The notes beneath the pieces were generated by a model. That model was given only the letters and a program-made list of their open reading frames with translations, was not told the origin of the DNA and searched no databases. From Cervus elaphus (taxonomy: Eukaryota; Chordata; Mammalia; Artiodactyla; Cervidae), in assembly GCF_910594005.1 (NCBI RefSeq), contig NC_057828.1, positions 10,738,235 through 10,802,234 of the forward strand: DNA of 64,000 nt, written 5' to 3'. This document shows positions 52,508 through 63,777 of the stretch, in pieces; the stretch's first letter is position 1, and each line of letters begins with the position of its first letter. Position numbers and translations under genes: made by a program.

Positions 52508-52710
52508 GTAGAGTAAAGTCATTCAGTCGTGTCTGACTCTTTGCAACCCCATGGACTGTAGCCTACCAGGCTCCTCTGTCCATGGGATTTTCCAGGCAAG
52601 AGTACTGGAGTGGGTTGCCATTTCCTTCTCCAGGGGATCTTCCTGACCCAGGGATCGAACCCAGGTATCCAGCATTGCAGACAGACACTTAACCGTCTGA
52701 ACCACAAAAA
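52508..52710 (-). mobile_element. Bov-tA SINE
   Basis: Complement orientation: GTAAAGTCATTCAGTCGTGTC, CCCAGGGATCGAACCCAGG, and a degenerate head (CTTAACCGTCTGAACCAC). It lies about 30 bp from the end of the BovB copy; the two are separate insertions. Confidence 0.92.
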
Positions 52711-53634
52711 TAATATATGTATATATAAATATCTATGTATACATAATGTATAAATATATAACTGATAAATATAAGTTGATATTGCTTCAAACATTATTCA
52801 GAATTTCATGTTCAAAATGGAGGCTTTATTTTAACACTATTGCGTGTGTTTTCAGGATGCTGTTTTTAAAAACAAAGAAACCACCCCAAATTACATTATG
52901 TATTTATAAATACAGTTACTAGAATGTTAATATTCACAGTCAACTATGAAATCATCAGTGGCTATGAGACAGACCTATTCTACTCATCTGCTTTTTTCCT
53001 AGACATACAGTCTAACCAGCTTACTGTGCAGTAAGGCATGATCACATGACTAAATGCCCTCCACTGGGGAGCAAAGGTCAGAACCCCGGCCTCACTCAGA
53101 CCTGTCCCATAACGACCTTCCACATGTGCCCTTTCATGCTGTTTGCCAGCCTGAGGCTGAAAGACACACTGACCCAGAAGCCAAGCACTTATTATGACAG
53201 AGCTCATTGTTGAACACTGAGATACTGTAGCACCAATCAGGAGAGCTCTGGCTACCAGCAATAATAGCGGCTTCAATTCTGTGCAGAAACAAAATAAATG
53301 CCTCTCATATTTAGAAATATGTCCATTTTAGGGTTTTGTGCATGCATGTGTGTATGTGTGGTTGAGATATGTATGAGAGTAGTTAATATGATTTAATTTT
53401 ATATGTAGAGTTAGAAGATATATGGTGTGAAAAAAACTAAAGATTTCAAGAGATAAGAAATGAAACTTTTTTCTGGCTGTCCTTTGCATATCTTCTTATT
53501 TAAAATTTTTTTTTTCATTTTTTGGTTATACTGTCCATTATCACAACTGTTCAAATTGGAGTAGATCTTTGACTTTTGTCTCTATTTTGGAATAATTTTC
53601 TTCATAAAATCTTAGACTCATTTTGTTTAGGACT
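52711..53634. other. Unassigned DNA
   Basis: The 98-codon minus-strand frame at 52980-53276 begins with a hydrophobic run (MKPLLLLVARALLIG), but nothing else supports a gene. The 52990-53280 block may be part of an old LTR or DNA repeat that I cannot name. Confidence 0.35.
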
Positions 53635-55470
53635 GAGAGTTACCTCAGGAAAGCAAGTCTGGTTCAACACTGAAAAATTAATTACTGTAAGTCACCAAAT
53701 TGGTAAAGAAGAAAAATTTTATCCTAATAGATACAGGAATTGTATTTGACAATATTCAATAACTTTCATTATAACCACTGACAAGAGGGAAGGGATAGAA
53801 GAAAAATTCCTTAACATTATAAGAATATCTATAAAATGTTTACAGATAATTTAATTAGTAGTGAAAGACATATTGCTTTCTCCAAAGATTAGGGACAAAG
53901 TACAGATATTCTGTCCCAGCACTCTTGTTAAATAGCATACTGAAATTTAAAACCAGCAAAATATCACAAGAAAAAATAAAAGATACATATAGGATACAAA
54001 GGAAGAAGTAAAACTAAATATTTACAGTGAACAGAATTTTTTACATAGAAAATGCAATAATTTGGAATGCAGATAATTCCAGGACTAATAAGTAAATCAG
54101 TAAGGTTGCAAAATATAACATCCACTCATTTCTATATACCAGCAGTGGACATTTGTTATTTTAAGAAATATTATCACTTATTGTAGCACCAAAAATGAAG
54201 TAAACAGGTAAAAAAAATTAATCAAATATGCACAAGATTTGTACACTGAGAACTACAAAAAATTTATGAATGAAATCAAAGAACTCTATTTAATAGAGAG
54301 TTGGGCTGTGTTCATACATTGAATGAGACTATACTAACAAGATGTCAATTTTCTTTAAATAAATCTATAGATTCAATGCAGTTCTAATAAAATATAGCAG
54401 AATCTTTTTGTAGGCCACAACAAGCTAATTCTAAAATGTAGATGGAAAGACAAAGAAACAAGACTAACCAAGAGAATTTATTTAAAAAGAAAAGAGGATT
54501 CACACTGCCTGATTTAAGAGCTACGAAGCTGCAGTAAGATAGTATGAATTATCAAGGAATAAACACATATGTCAGTGAAACAGTAGAGCATCCAGAAACA
54601 GCCCACAGAAATATAATCAGCTGATTTTTGACAAAGGTATTAAGACAAATCAGAAGAATTAAGAAATGTCTTTCAATGCATGAAGCAGGGCACTCAAAGC
54701 TAGTGCCTGAGACAACCCAGAGGGATGGGGTAGGGAGGGAGTTGGGAGGGGGTTTCAGGATGGGTGGACACATGTGCACCCTTGGCTGATTCATGTTGAT
54801 GTATGGAAAAAAACCACCACAATATTGTAAAGCAATTAGCCTCCAATTAAAATAAATTAATTAAATTAAAAAATAGTGCTATAAGATGAAATGTCTACAT
54901 GACTAAAAAAATGAACTTTGAGTCTATTCAAAAATTAAATTTGGATCACAAACCTAAGTATAAACATTAATTTATAAAACTTCTGGTAGAAAACATTGAA
55001 GAAAAATCTTTGCGACTCTGGGATAGGTAAAAAGGTTTTGGATACATCAATTAAACCACCATCTATGGAAGAAAAAAGCAATAAATTTGGCTTTATCAGA
55101 AAGAAAAATTCAGCTCTGTGAAGTGTACCATTAAGAACAAACATCAGACTGGGAGAAATATTTGTAATAGACATATCTGAGAAAAGACTTGTAAAATGTA
55201 TCCAGAATACTTAAATAATTCTCAAAACTCAACAATAAGAAAGCAAACAACCTAATAAAAAAGTGTGCACAGCATTTGAATAGAAACTCCATCAAAGAAG
55301 ATTTATGAACAGTAAATAAAGACCTGAAAATGTGCTCAACTTCCATGTCATTAGTCATCAGAGAATAACAAAAGTTAACTCAGGGTTATACCACTGCGTA
55401 AGTGTTACAATGTCTAAAAAATAACAAAGCAATACTACATTTGGCAAAACAAACAGCTGAAAACCACTCA
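53635..55470 (+). mobile_element. Old L1 ORF2, with nested young L1 end
   Basis: Highly diverged L1 ORF2 in plus orientation. It can be followed from the RT palm (CTGGTTCAACACTGAAAAATTAA at 53660, GGAAGAAGTAAAACTAAATATTTACAG at about 54001) through GAGAACTACAAAAAATTTATGAATGAAATC and ATAGATTCAATGCAGTTC to AGACTGGGAGAAATATTTG and the CATTTGAATAGAAACTCCATCAAAGAAG region. It has no open frames. It is interrupted at 54673-54870 and continues on the other side. Confidence 0.82.
54673..54870 (+). mobile_element. L1-BT 3' end nested in old L1
   Basis: ATGCATGAAGCAGGGCACTC, GAGACAACCCAGAGGGATGG, a G-rich tract, GGCTGATTCATGTTGATGTATGG, GTAAAGCAATTAGCCTCC and an A-rich tail. The host L1 stops before it and resumes after it (AATAGTGCTATAAGATGAAATG). 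Same orientation as its host. Duplication unclear. Confidence 0.88.
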
Positions 55471-55714
55471 GAGTGAAATTTACTGCACATTAATAAAGAA
55501 ATGAATTATACAAACTTCCAGTCAGCAGTGGTCATGTCCCAACAATGCACATTACCTTTCTCTACAGCTTTGCATGTTGGGAGAATTCTCTTCTGCAGAG
55601 ATGAAAGCTGCCTCCCTGACATGTGGCCTCCTGATCCATTTCTGTTTAAAGTAGCCACAAAAATGACATTCAATTTCAGGTAACGTGTCAGCCAGCACTC
55701 AACTCTGAGACAGC

Positions 55715-56210
55715 TGCATGTATATTGTTGCGACCTAACCTGGAAGAGTCTATTTTGACTCTTCAGTGCTAGCTGGATGTGTTTCTTTGGCCGCCTTTGT
55801 GATTATAATCACACATAATGGCCTGCCTCAGAGAATCTTGCCCCTCTGCCTGGCTATAAAACTAAAGTGCCTTTGTTCAGAAACTCATCCTCCTGTACAT
55901 GGCAGGAAGGAAGAAATTAACACAGCCCCCTGCCAGAGGCTTGCCATTCTTGGAGATACTTGCAAGATTAAAGACCTTTATACTTTGTTTTACCTCCCTC
56001 ATCTTTGATCCATGGAAGAACCTGGCATCCAGACTCTGACAAGATGGTTATTTGGAGACATTAGTCTATCATCTTCACTATCAGCTGGCTTTCTGAATAA
56101 AGTCCTGTTCCTTGCTTCAACACTTCCTCCCTCGGATTCACTGGCCTCTCATGTGGCAAGCAGAGCCAACCTGGACTCTAACACTGTGTGTGTGTGTTTT
56201 GGGATTATTT
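55715..56210 (+). mobile_element. LTR-like block with TATA box and poly(A) signal (putative ERV LTR)
   Basis: A balanced-composition 0.5-kb block contains a TATA box TATAAAA at 55855-55861, preceded by TAATGGCCTGCCTCAGAGAATC, and a polyadenylation signal AATAAA at 56096-56101 followed by GTCCTGTTCCTTGCTTC. The 240-bp spacing and order fit U3-R-U5. No retroviral internal region adjoins it. Exact ends and family are not established. Confidence 0.5.
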
Positions 56211-58430
56211 CCTACCTCAGCACAATATAGGGATTTTATACTTCTTGCTACATTACATGCTTTTATGTTCATTTGAAAATGTCTAGAAAATCATTATAAA
56301 TAAACATCTGATCTGGATATAAAGATAATTAAAACAGAAGACTTGGCAGGGCTATTTTTGTCTTTATCCTCTTTTTTGTCTCATTGCTTACAAACTCAAA
56401 CCATCAAAAAGACACATAGGTGCCCAAATTGCACTCCTCTGGGCAAATTTAATTCCATCCACATTCCGGATATGGTCTCAAGCAGCTAAGAACTCTCCAG
56501 CACTATCCCAAAAATCAACAGCAACATTTTAATTAAAAATAAGAACTAATTAATCCCTAAGTAATTTTGGGCACTTTTAACTTGTACGATAAAAACCAAA
56601 TGAACTCACTAAGCCATTGCCGAGAGGCAAGAGGTTGCTGACAATATATCCATCAGGCTAATTAAAAAACAAATATTACAACAGAAAAGTTGGCTCAATT
56701 GATTGATTGCCTGGAGACTAACAACTTCCTTAGCATATGACATTCAGGTTTCGACGAGAACCTATAATTAGACACACATATGTACAAGTAATATATGCAA
56801 GAAAGAAAATATAAACTACTAATTTATTTCAAAATCACTGCAGGTATTCATTTTTTAAGAGGGGGTCTAATTTTTTTAATTAAAAAATAAAATATACATG
56901 ATAAACCTCTGTGAAAGAAAATATGTAAACCAATTTGACGTATAACTTTACTAACCTAAGCAGTTAGATGTAGTTTTTATTTTCGCTCACTCAGGAAATA
57001 CCTCGTTTCCAGGAACCACAAAGGATTACAAAAATAAATAATATACAACATCTGCTCTTATGGAAAGGAACTGTAAGTATTCTATATAGGAAGGATGGTG
57101 GCCTTGACTAAACATAGATGATTTACCCTACTGTTATTACTGACAAACAATTTGGTATTGCTTGTATGGCTGAAACCTAGTAATATACTTGTCAGAGTAA
57201 TATTAATGGGTCAAAGTGTTATATAAATAGTTTAAGCATTTTGATGCATAATGCCACAATATCTTCTACAATAACTTTATAATTTCACATTACCACTTAT
57301 AAAATCATATCCCCCATACACTCACTAAAACTCACTAACATGATGTATTATAAATAAAAAACAAATGAACAAAAAAGAGCAGAGCCCATTAATGTGCTTA
57401 TATTTGATTGCTGAAGTTAAATTCTCAACCTCTTGACACCTTAAAGCTGTAATTCTAACCACGCATTTAACCTTCAGTGTCATCTAAGGGAATTTTACCA
57501 GAACACCTATGGTTTGTCACATCACTAACATTCCGATTCAGTAGTCCTTATGTAGGCTACCTGTGCATCTCTATTTCGGGAAAGGAGCTGGGCTCATTTA
57601 AGGATGGGCCTTCATTTACTGTAACTACCTCCCGAGTTCTGCTCATGTTTACAGACAAAAACCTCTGCATGAGTACAAGAGGGTCAAGGACTCACATGTA
57701 TCACAAGTCCTACCCAACGCCAAGCTTGACTGATGATTAGTGAAATATGAAAAAAAGACACCATCACCACTGGCTGCTGAGGGAACTTGAGAAATCATTG
57801 TGTGCCCTCAAGGTTGGGTTTCCTTATCTGGAAACAAAGCACACAAACCAGGACATATTTTGATGCTGACAAAGCAAACACAGTCACCGTCACCTTCCTG
57901 CTCCCTCCCCATGAAGCCTGGAGATGGTTCCTGGGCCAGCATTCATGTCTGGGGTCCCTGATTAGTCAGATTCAGTTCCCTGAGAAATTCCTTCTTTGCG
58001 GTTTTACTGTTTCCAATAACTGCATGACTTTAAGAACATTATTAATTAAAAAAATGGTGATGTGAAAAACACCAGTGAATTTCTGCATACTGAAATAGAC
58101 ACTCGCCATTTTTTTGGTGACCAATCTTTAAATGGCAATTTACATTAAATGATTTGACTGCTCAAATGTGATAAACTAGTTCATAATATTTTTCCCAAGA
58201 AGTTATACTTTTCTGTGGATGATTTGAATTTCTTAAAAATCTCAATGATGAAGTTGGAGTTCTATTCAGAGAGTAGAAAATGAGTGAAAAAGAAAGAAGC
58301 AACAGAGATACTGCATGCTAACTTGCCATTAGTTGTGCTTTGCTCTCAGACAGATTGTGAAAGCTAGAGCCTGTGCCTTCCTCTCACTAATTTAGAATTC
58401 AAACTCATCTAAAGGTGATAGATCCTATTT
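56211..58430. other. Unassigned DNA
   Basis: 2.2 kb, the longest stretch without any recognised element. Open frames at 57477-57740 and 57787-58065 have no similarity I can identify. The 57480-58020 part is less A+T-rich than its surroundings. Confidence 0.4.
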
Positions 58431-58439
58431 TTTAAGACA

Positions 58440-58714
58440 GAGGCTACTGCTGCTAAGTTGCTTCAGTCGTGTCCGACTCTGTGCGACCCCATAGACAGCA
58501 GCCCACCAGGCTCCCCCGTCCCTGGGATTCTCCAGCAAGAACACTGGAGTGGGTTGCCATTTCCTTCTCCAATGCATCAAAGTGAAAACTGAAAGTGAAG
58601 TCACTCAGTTGTATCCGACTCTCAGTGACCCCATGGACAGCAGCCCACCAGGCTCCTTCGTCCATGGGATTTTCCAGGCAAGAGTACTGGAGTGGGGTAC
58701 CATTGCCTTCTCCA
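58440..58714 (-). mobile_element. Bov-A dimeric SINE (Bov-A2 type)
   Basis: Complement of a two-unit Bov-A: CTGCTGCTAAGTTGCTTCAG tail, the GAAAACTGAAAGTGAAGTC linker, and GGGTACCATTGCCTTCTCC end. The 8-bp repeat TTAAGACA (58432-58439, 58715-58722) fits a target-site duplication. Confidence 0.94.
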
Positions 58715-58889
58715 TTAAGACACAGGGCAGCTCCTCAAGCATGAATTATGACAGAATATCTCAGGTTACCTGGGCTTTTGCTTTGAGATATTTCCTGTGA
58801 CATTTCCTCTTCTCAGACCTAACGGTGGCCCCACAGTGAGTGTCTGACGTGAGTGCTGGTGAATTGAGGGTTAGAGGATACCTTCCCCC

Positions 58890-59470
58890 TACTGAAACCG
58901 AGTTGAATGCTGTGGGGCTCCCAAGCACAGAAGCCTTTTTGTACCCAGTTTCTTGTTTGTAGGGAAGAGTCTCCAGCCTCAGTGACCTTTCCTGAGTTCC
59001 AAAGTGCAGGTTCAAATAGCTGCTAGTCTGGTAAGAGAGGGAATGCAGAGACAAGGAGCACCCAGGAAACAAGAGTGCAGTCTTGGGACAGGGCTAGTTC
59101 CTCCTCAAGGGACACACAACATCTTTGTGCTCTTCTGCGGAACTAAAACCCCAACAAACGGACGATGTTAACTACTTGACGAAGCAGTCTTCATTCCAGA
59201 GAGAAGGTCACAATTTGATAATCTGGAGAACCACAGAAGCTCATCGGAAGACCAGATGAGGCCAGACCTTGCACCCTCTGATTCCTATCAGCAACTCCAC
59301 ACTTGAACCATTGCTATGAAACTTCTCACCAAATCCCTCTGGGTTGAGACACACAGTTTTGAGGACCTTAGCCCACTGTGCTCTCTTTTGCCTGGTAAAG
59401 AAATAAAGCTATTTTTCTAGACTTCACCCATCTTCTACCTCTGAGATTTGATTAGGCACCAGTGCACAGA
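58890..59470 (+). mobile_element. LTR-like block with poly(A) signal (putative ERV LTR)
   Basis: The part CTCAAGGGACACACAAC, ACAATTTGATAATCTGGAGAACC, CCTCTGATTCCTATCAGCAACTCC, then CTTTTGCCTGGTAAAGAAATAAAGC with AATAAA at 59402-59407, and the U5-like TGAGATTTGATTAGGCACCAGTGCACAGAGGC follow the order of mammalian ERV LTRs that I recall. Family and exact start are uncertain. Confidence 0.55.
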
Positions 59471-60224
59471 GGCTACGATCCACCATCACAAACACTAAAG
59501 CAAACAATCCAGAGAGTGTCTGTGTTGAGAAATCGCCAGTCAAGGGCAGTGCATGTTTTACTCTCCCTGCCCTGACGTTTCTAGGGCACTTGTTCCGTGG
59601 TGACTTGTATGATCTCTGTTGCTGTGCACTAAAGTCAAGGCTTCTGTCTTCATAAATTAACCACATTTCCAAGTGAGTTCAGACTGGTCTCCTGTTATCT
59701 CTATACCTAAATTTAGCAGCTCTCACTGCTGGTGGATTCCTGCTGGCACTTTCACAAAGACAGGAGAGTTCCTTTCACTGTTTTTCTCCAAGTTGTGCGG
59801 CCACCAAGGGTACCCTGTTATCTTCCACTCATTCAACACTTGACGTACAGAAGTACTTATGCCTGGAGCAAAGTACTATTCTATTCAAGAAAGCACTCAC
59901 TCCTACCTCAGGTCAATTTGCTTTTACACATCTACCACGGTGAGATGCTGGAGATCTTAATGAGGGTTTTGAATAGTTTCCTCAGGTTATAAAAGTTTAT
60001 TCTAGGAAATAATGTATGAACCAGAGGAGCTATTAAGGTTTTAACTTTTGCTTATGTTATTTCCCCATCTAAGAGCAAGAGACATTCACCATCTCAGCAT
60101 TTCCTTTTCTTATTAATAAGACTTCATCTTTGTTTCAGTTTGGGGTGTGGTTAGGGAACATAAATTTGACTGTGTGTGCAACAATTCTAACCTGGTCACT
60201 AAGTGATCCCATGTTCAGGACTCA
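59471..60224. other. Unassigned DNA
   Basis: Possible continuation of the preceding LTR-like block at its left edge. Otherwise nothing is recognised. Confidence 0.35.
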
Positions 60225-60405
60225 CTCATGTTCCAGCTCTGACCTCTGCTAAATGTATAACTTTGAGCAATTTTTGTTTTGTTTTTAGTGTAACTGAGCC
60301 TCAATTTCCTAATCTGTAAAAGGGTCATAATTTTAATACTACTCTAACATAGTTTGCCAAAATGACAACATAAGATACTTAGTGTGATTATTGGAAATAT
60401 ACCTA
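60225..60405 (+). repeat. MIR SINE
   Basis: TTCCAGCTCTGACCTCTGCTAAATGTATAACTTTGAGCAA, then CTGAGCCTCAATTTCCTAATCTGTAAAAGGGTCATAA gives the MIR core in plus order. An A/T insertion (TTTTTGTTTTGTTTTTAG) sits in the middle. Confidence 0.75.
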
Positions 60406-60459
60406 TCAATTTCATCAACCTGATTAAAACTCTTAAAATATATTACCATTAATTTTTGA

Positions 60460-60640
60460 TAAGATGCAAGATCCTTAGTGGTGCTTATAAGGCCTTGAAT
60501 ATTTTGATCCTCTTCTCACTTCACATTGAATTCCTCATTATTTTGCCTTCCTCTTCCTTTGCATCTGTCTCAGTGTAAATAACCTCTGTAAGACATTAGT
60601 AAGCTTTCCTAAAGTCCTCAATTACTTTTCCTAAACTCTT
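60460..60640 (+). repeat. L2 LINE remnant
   Basis: TGCAAGATCCTTAGTGGTGCTTATAAGGCCTTGAATATTTTGATCC..CATTGAATTCCTCATTATTTTGCC matches the order of the L2 3' region (..acaaggccctacatgatctggcc..). Confidence 0.65.
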
Positions 60641-61477
60641 TCTTCTTGGTAAACATCATGGCAGATTTTCCTTTCCACGGATTGCCAAGGCAACATCTTC
60701 CACCTCACACTTTGCTCTGCAATGTGATGTTGCCCCTCCTCTACCAAGAGATAAGAAGCTATGTCTTATGAAAAAAGAAAAAAAGAAAAACTATTAGAGG
60801 GTCCTGTGACTGCCTTGAACAAGAATAGAGTAGAGAAGGATGCTTTGCTTATTTCAGGTGTATCCTTAACTGGATGGGCAACTTCTGTATCCTGTCCTGA
60901 GACAATTGCGCATGCGGTGCTTTTATCATATTCTGAACCCAGTCATCATGCAGTGAGAAACCCAAGTCACACGGAGAGGCCTCCTGGATGCAATTATTAA
61001 CAGATGATCTTCTAGTCTCCTAGCAATGGGAATAATTTTCGTTGGATGAGCAGACCAGGTGAGGATTCAACCAACTCTAACATGCCAGTATTGAATGGCA
61101 ACTGCATTAAGGCCTCAGATCAAGAGATGTCCACGGGAGTCCTATTTACAGCAATGCGAAAATCAATTATATTAGTCAAGTAAGTTTTGGAGTGTTTTCC
61201 TCTTTAGTTTCAAATAATTAGAGCAGATTTTGGTGAAGTTTTCTGTTTTAGTTTATTGATTTGTTTTAGTAGCAGAATTTCTAGAGCCATACTTAAAAGC
61301 ATCATTTGTGACACCATTCCTTATTTTGCTTTGTCTTTGGATTCTTTCCTCTCACATGCAGTTCACCTTCTGTGTACAATTTCAGAAAGTCCACAGACTC
61401 CCTAAATCTCATTCATTAATAAATCTTTCTAGGCAACTACAATTTACCTTAAAATATTCTGTTTCAGAACATTTAAC
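60641..61477. other. Unassigned DNA
   Basis: No feature recognised. Confidence 0.4.
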
Positions 61478-61634
61478 TTTTTTTTTTAAGTCTTTATTGG
61501 ATTTGTAACAACATTACTTCTGTTTTATGTTTTGGTTTTTTGGCCTCCAGGCATGTGGATATTAGCTCCCCAACCAGGGATCAAACCTGCACCCCTTGCA
61601 TTAGAAGGCAAAGTCTTAACCACTGGACAGCCAG
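61478..61634 (-). mobile_element. CHR-type SINE
   Basis: Complement orientation: poly-T left end, TTTTTTGGCCTCCAGGCATGTGG, ATATTAGCTCCCCAACCAGGG, AAACCTGCACCCCTTGCATTAG and TCTTAACCACTGGACAGCC at the right. Confidence 0.82.
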
Positions 61635-61919
61635 AATTTGCTTTCTAATGTCCTCCTCTCTTTGATATTTTCAATCATGTTTTTCTAATAACAGTGAAAC
61701 TTAGTACAGAACAGGAAAAAGACAGATAAATGTATATTAGTTACAGGCTGAAAACACCAGTGACGCTAACACCTAGGATGTATCATATTCATTATATAAC
61801 AAAATCAGGTTTACAAGGAATAGAGTTATTCTTAATTTTAATTTTGAAAAGCTATGTATCTATTCAGTTTTTAGTTTATTTGTGTATTTATTCACTGTTT
61901 TCTCACTGTTCATTTAGTA

Positions 61920-62290
61920 AACATGGATGAAGCTCCAATTAAGTTCTGGGCCTTGTGCACAGAAATGCAGACATAGAGATGAATGAGGAAACATTTTTTT
62001 CCCCCTCAAGACACCCACAGACTAGCTGCAAAGACAGATATGCAAACAAACAATAGAATTTCTTTAGTACAACAGTAAGAGCATCAGAGAACATCTTCTT
62101 TCGTCATTTATGACCTTCATTTTGAAGATGAATGGGAATTTTCCAGGAAGGAAATAAAAGGTAATGACCATTAGAAAAGGGCAGGAGATAGCAGCTGGCA
62201 GTTAGAAAAGATTAGAACTGTTGAATAATTCAATGTGAATGGAAGGTATAGCTGGAGATAACCTTGGTGATGTAATCAAGGCCATGTTAG
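61920..62290 (-). repeat. L2-type remnant
   Basis: GGGCCTTGTGCACAGAAATGCAGAC, then GAAGATGAATGGGAATTTTCCAGG, and later GGAGATAACCTTGGTGATGTAATCAAGGCCATGTTAGG follow the antisense L2 3' order seen also at 30439-30965. Diverged. Confidence 0.5.
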
Positions 62291-62309
62291 GGTGTTTATT
62301 TATTGTTTA

Positions 62310-62725
62310 AAAGTGAAATGTATTTGACATATAACATTGTGTAAATTCAAATTCAAACTGTAAAACACATTGATTTGATACATATTTATTATAATATGAT
62401 TGACATCATAGCAATAATCAGCTTCATTATCATGTCATAAAATTTTCATTTGTTTTTAGTGGCTGGAATAATTAAGACCTAGTCAGATAGAGAAAGACAA
62501 ATCATGTATGATACCACTTATATGTGGAATATAAAAATGCCACACTAGTAAAACAAGAGAGCAAAATGGTGGTTACTAGGAGATGGGGTAGGGGAGATAG
62601 GACAAATGTTGCTTAAGGATATAAACTTGCAATGAGTAGTAAGTCAGTCCTAGAGATGTAACGCATAGTATAGTTATATAGGCAACAATACTGTATTATA
62701 ATCATCAAACTTATCAAGAAACATG
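62310..62725. repeat. Old L1 3' UTR in two opposed pieces
   Basis: The left piece (about 62310-62460) is the complement of an old L1 3' terminus (TTTGACATATAACATTGTGTAAATTC, ATTGATTTGATACATATTTATTATAATATGATTG). The right piece (about 62490-62725) is plus-strand and comes from further 5' in the same 3' UTR (AGAGAAAGACAAATCATGTATGATACCACTTATATGTGG, GGTGGTTACTAGGAG, CAACAATACTGTATTATAATC). Confidence 0.65.
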
Positions 62726-63006
62726 CTAGGTTGTTTAGACTTGTTCTGGAAGGGAACAGGGAGCTATGAAGGGGGTTCCATTAAGAGAGAAAAATAATCA
62801 GGATTTATTTTTCCTCCAAATGATCACTTTTGAAGCAATATGAAGGAAGGATTAAAGAATAAATTTCAGAAGGAACACTATGACAGTGGCCTTTCTAAAA
62901 GTGAACTATGTTGGAAGAGAACTAAATTAATAAAGTGGCAGCAGGAATGAAAGACGATAGGTTCAGAGATGTATTTGGAAGGCAGAATTTGCTGATCCTA
63001 AACATC

Positions 63007-63485
63007 GTTTTTTTTTTTAAATTTTATTTTACTTTGGAGTATAGCTGATGAACAACACTGTGTTAGTTTCAGGTGTATAGCAGTGACTCAGTTATACACA
63101 CATTTACTCTTTGTCAGTGTTTTCCTATATAGGCTGTTACAGAGCATTGGGTAGAATTCATTGTGTTATACAGTACGTCCTTGAGGCTTACTCATTTTAA
63201 ATGTAGTAGTGTGCACATGTCAATCCCAAACTCTGACTATACCTTTCCCCCATCCTTCCCTCCCTGGCAACCACAAATTCTTTCTGCAAGCCTGTGAGTC
63301 TTTAACTGCTTTGTAAATTAGTTCATTTGTATCATTTATTTTAAGATTCTACATATAAGGGATATCATATGGTATTTCTACTTCTCTTTCTAACTTACTT
63401 CAGTCAGTAAGACAATCTCTAGGTCCATCCATGATGCAAAAGGCATTATTTATTTCTTTTTAATTTCTGAGTAATATTCCATTGT
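63007..63485 (-). mobile_element. Older L1 3' UTR
   Basis: Antisense, with a T-rich left end, TTGGAGTATAGCTGATGAAC, CACTGTGTTAGTTTCAGGTGTATAG, CCCTCCCTGGCAACCACAAATTC and AATTTCTGAGTAATATTCCATTG at the right. This is an older artiodactyl L1 type than L1-BT. It ends abruptly at BovB. Confidence 0.88.
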
Positions 63486-63676
63486 TATTTTGCCAACAAA
63501 GGTCCGTCTAGTCATGGCTATGGTTTTTCCAATGGTCATGTATGGATGTGAGAGATGGACTATGAAGAAAGCTGAGCGCCGAAAAATTGATTCTTTTGAA
63601 CTATGGCGTTGGAGAAAACTCTTGAGAGTCCCTTGGACTGCAAGGAGATCCAACCAGTCCATCCTAAAGGAGATCA
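63486..63676 (+). mobile_element. BovB internal fragment
   Basis: About 190 bp of the C-terminal coding part of BovB (TTTGCCAACAAAGGTCCGTC to CCATCCTAAAGGAGATCAG), open throughout (part of 63490-63777), lacking both the 5' part and the whole 3' end. A LINE fragment without its own 3' end cannot be a simple retrotransposition product, so later deletion or recombination is likely. Confidence 0.93.
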
Positions 63677-63777
63677 GAATACCGGAGTGGTTGCCATGCC
63701 CTCCTCCAGGGGTTCTCCCCGATCTAACCTGTGTCTCTTATGTCTTCTGCATTGGCAGGTGGGTCCTTTACTACTAA
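63677..63777 (-). mobile_element. Bov-tA SINE, head half
   Basis: Antisense Bov-tA from ATACCGGAGTGGTTGCCATGCC to TGGCAGGTGGGTCCTTTACTACTAAAGC. It lacks the 3' part of the SINE and joins BovB directly at 63676/63677. Sequence from 63778 to the window end is A+T-rich and unassigned. Confidence 0.85.

Noticed and set aside
52980..53276. 98-codon minus-strand frame with a signal-peptide-like start
   Set aside because: Only the first about 15 residues look hydrophobic, there is no family resemblance or supporting promoter, and the block may be an old repeat.
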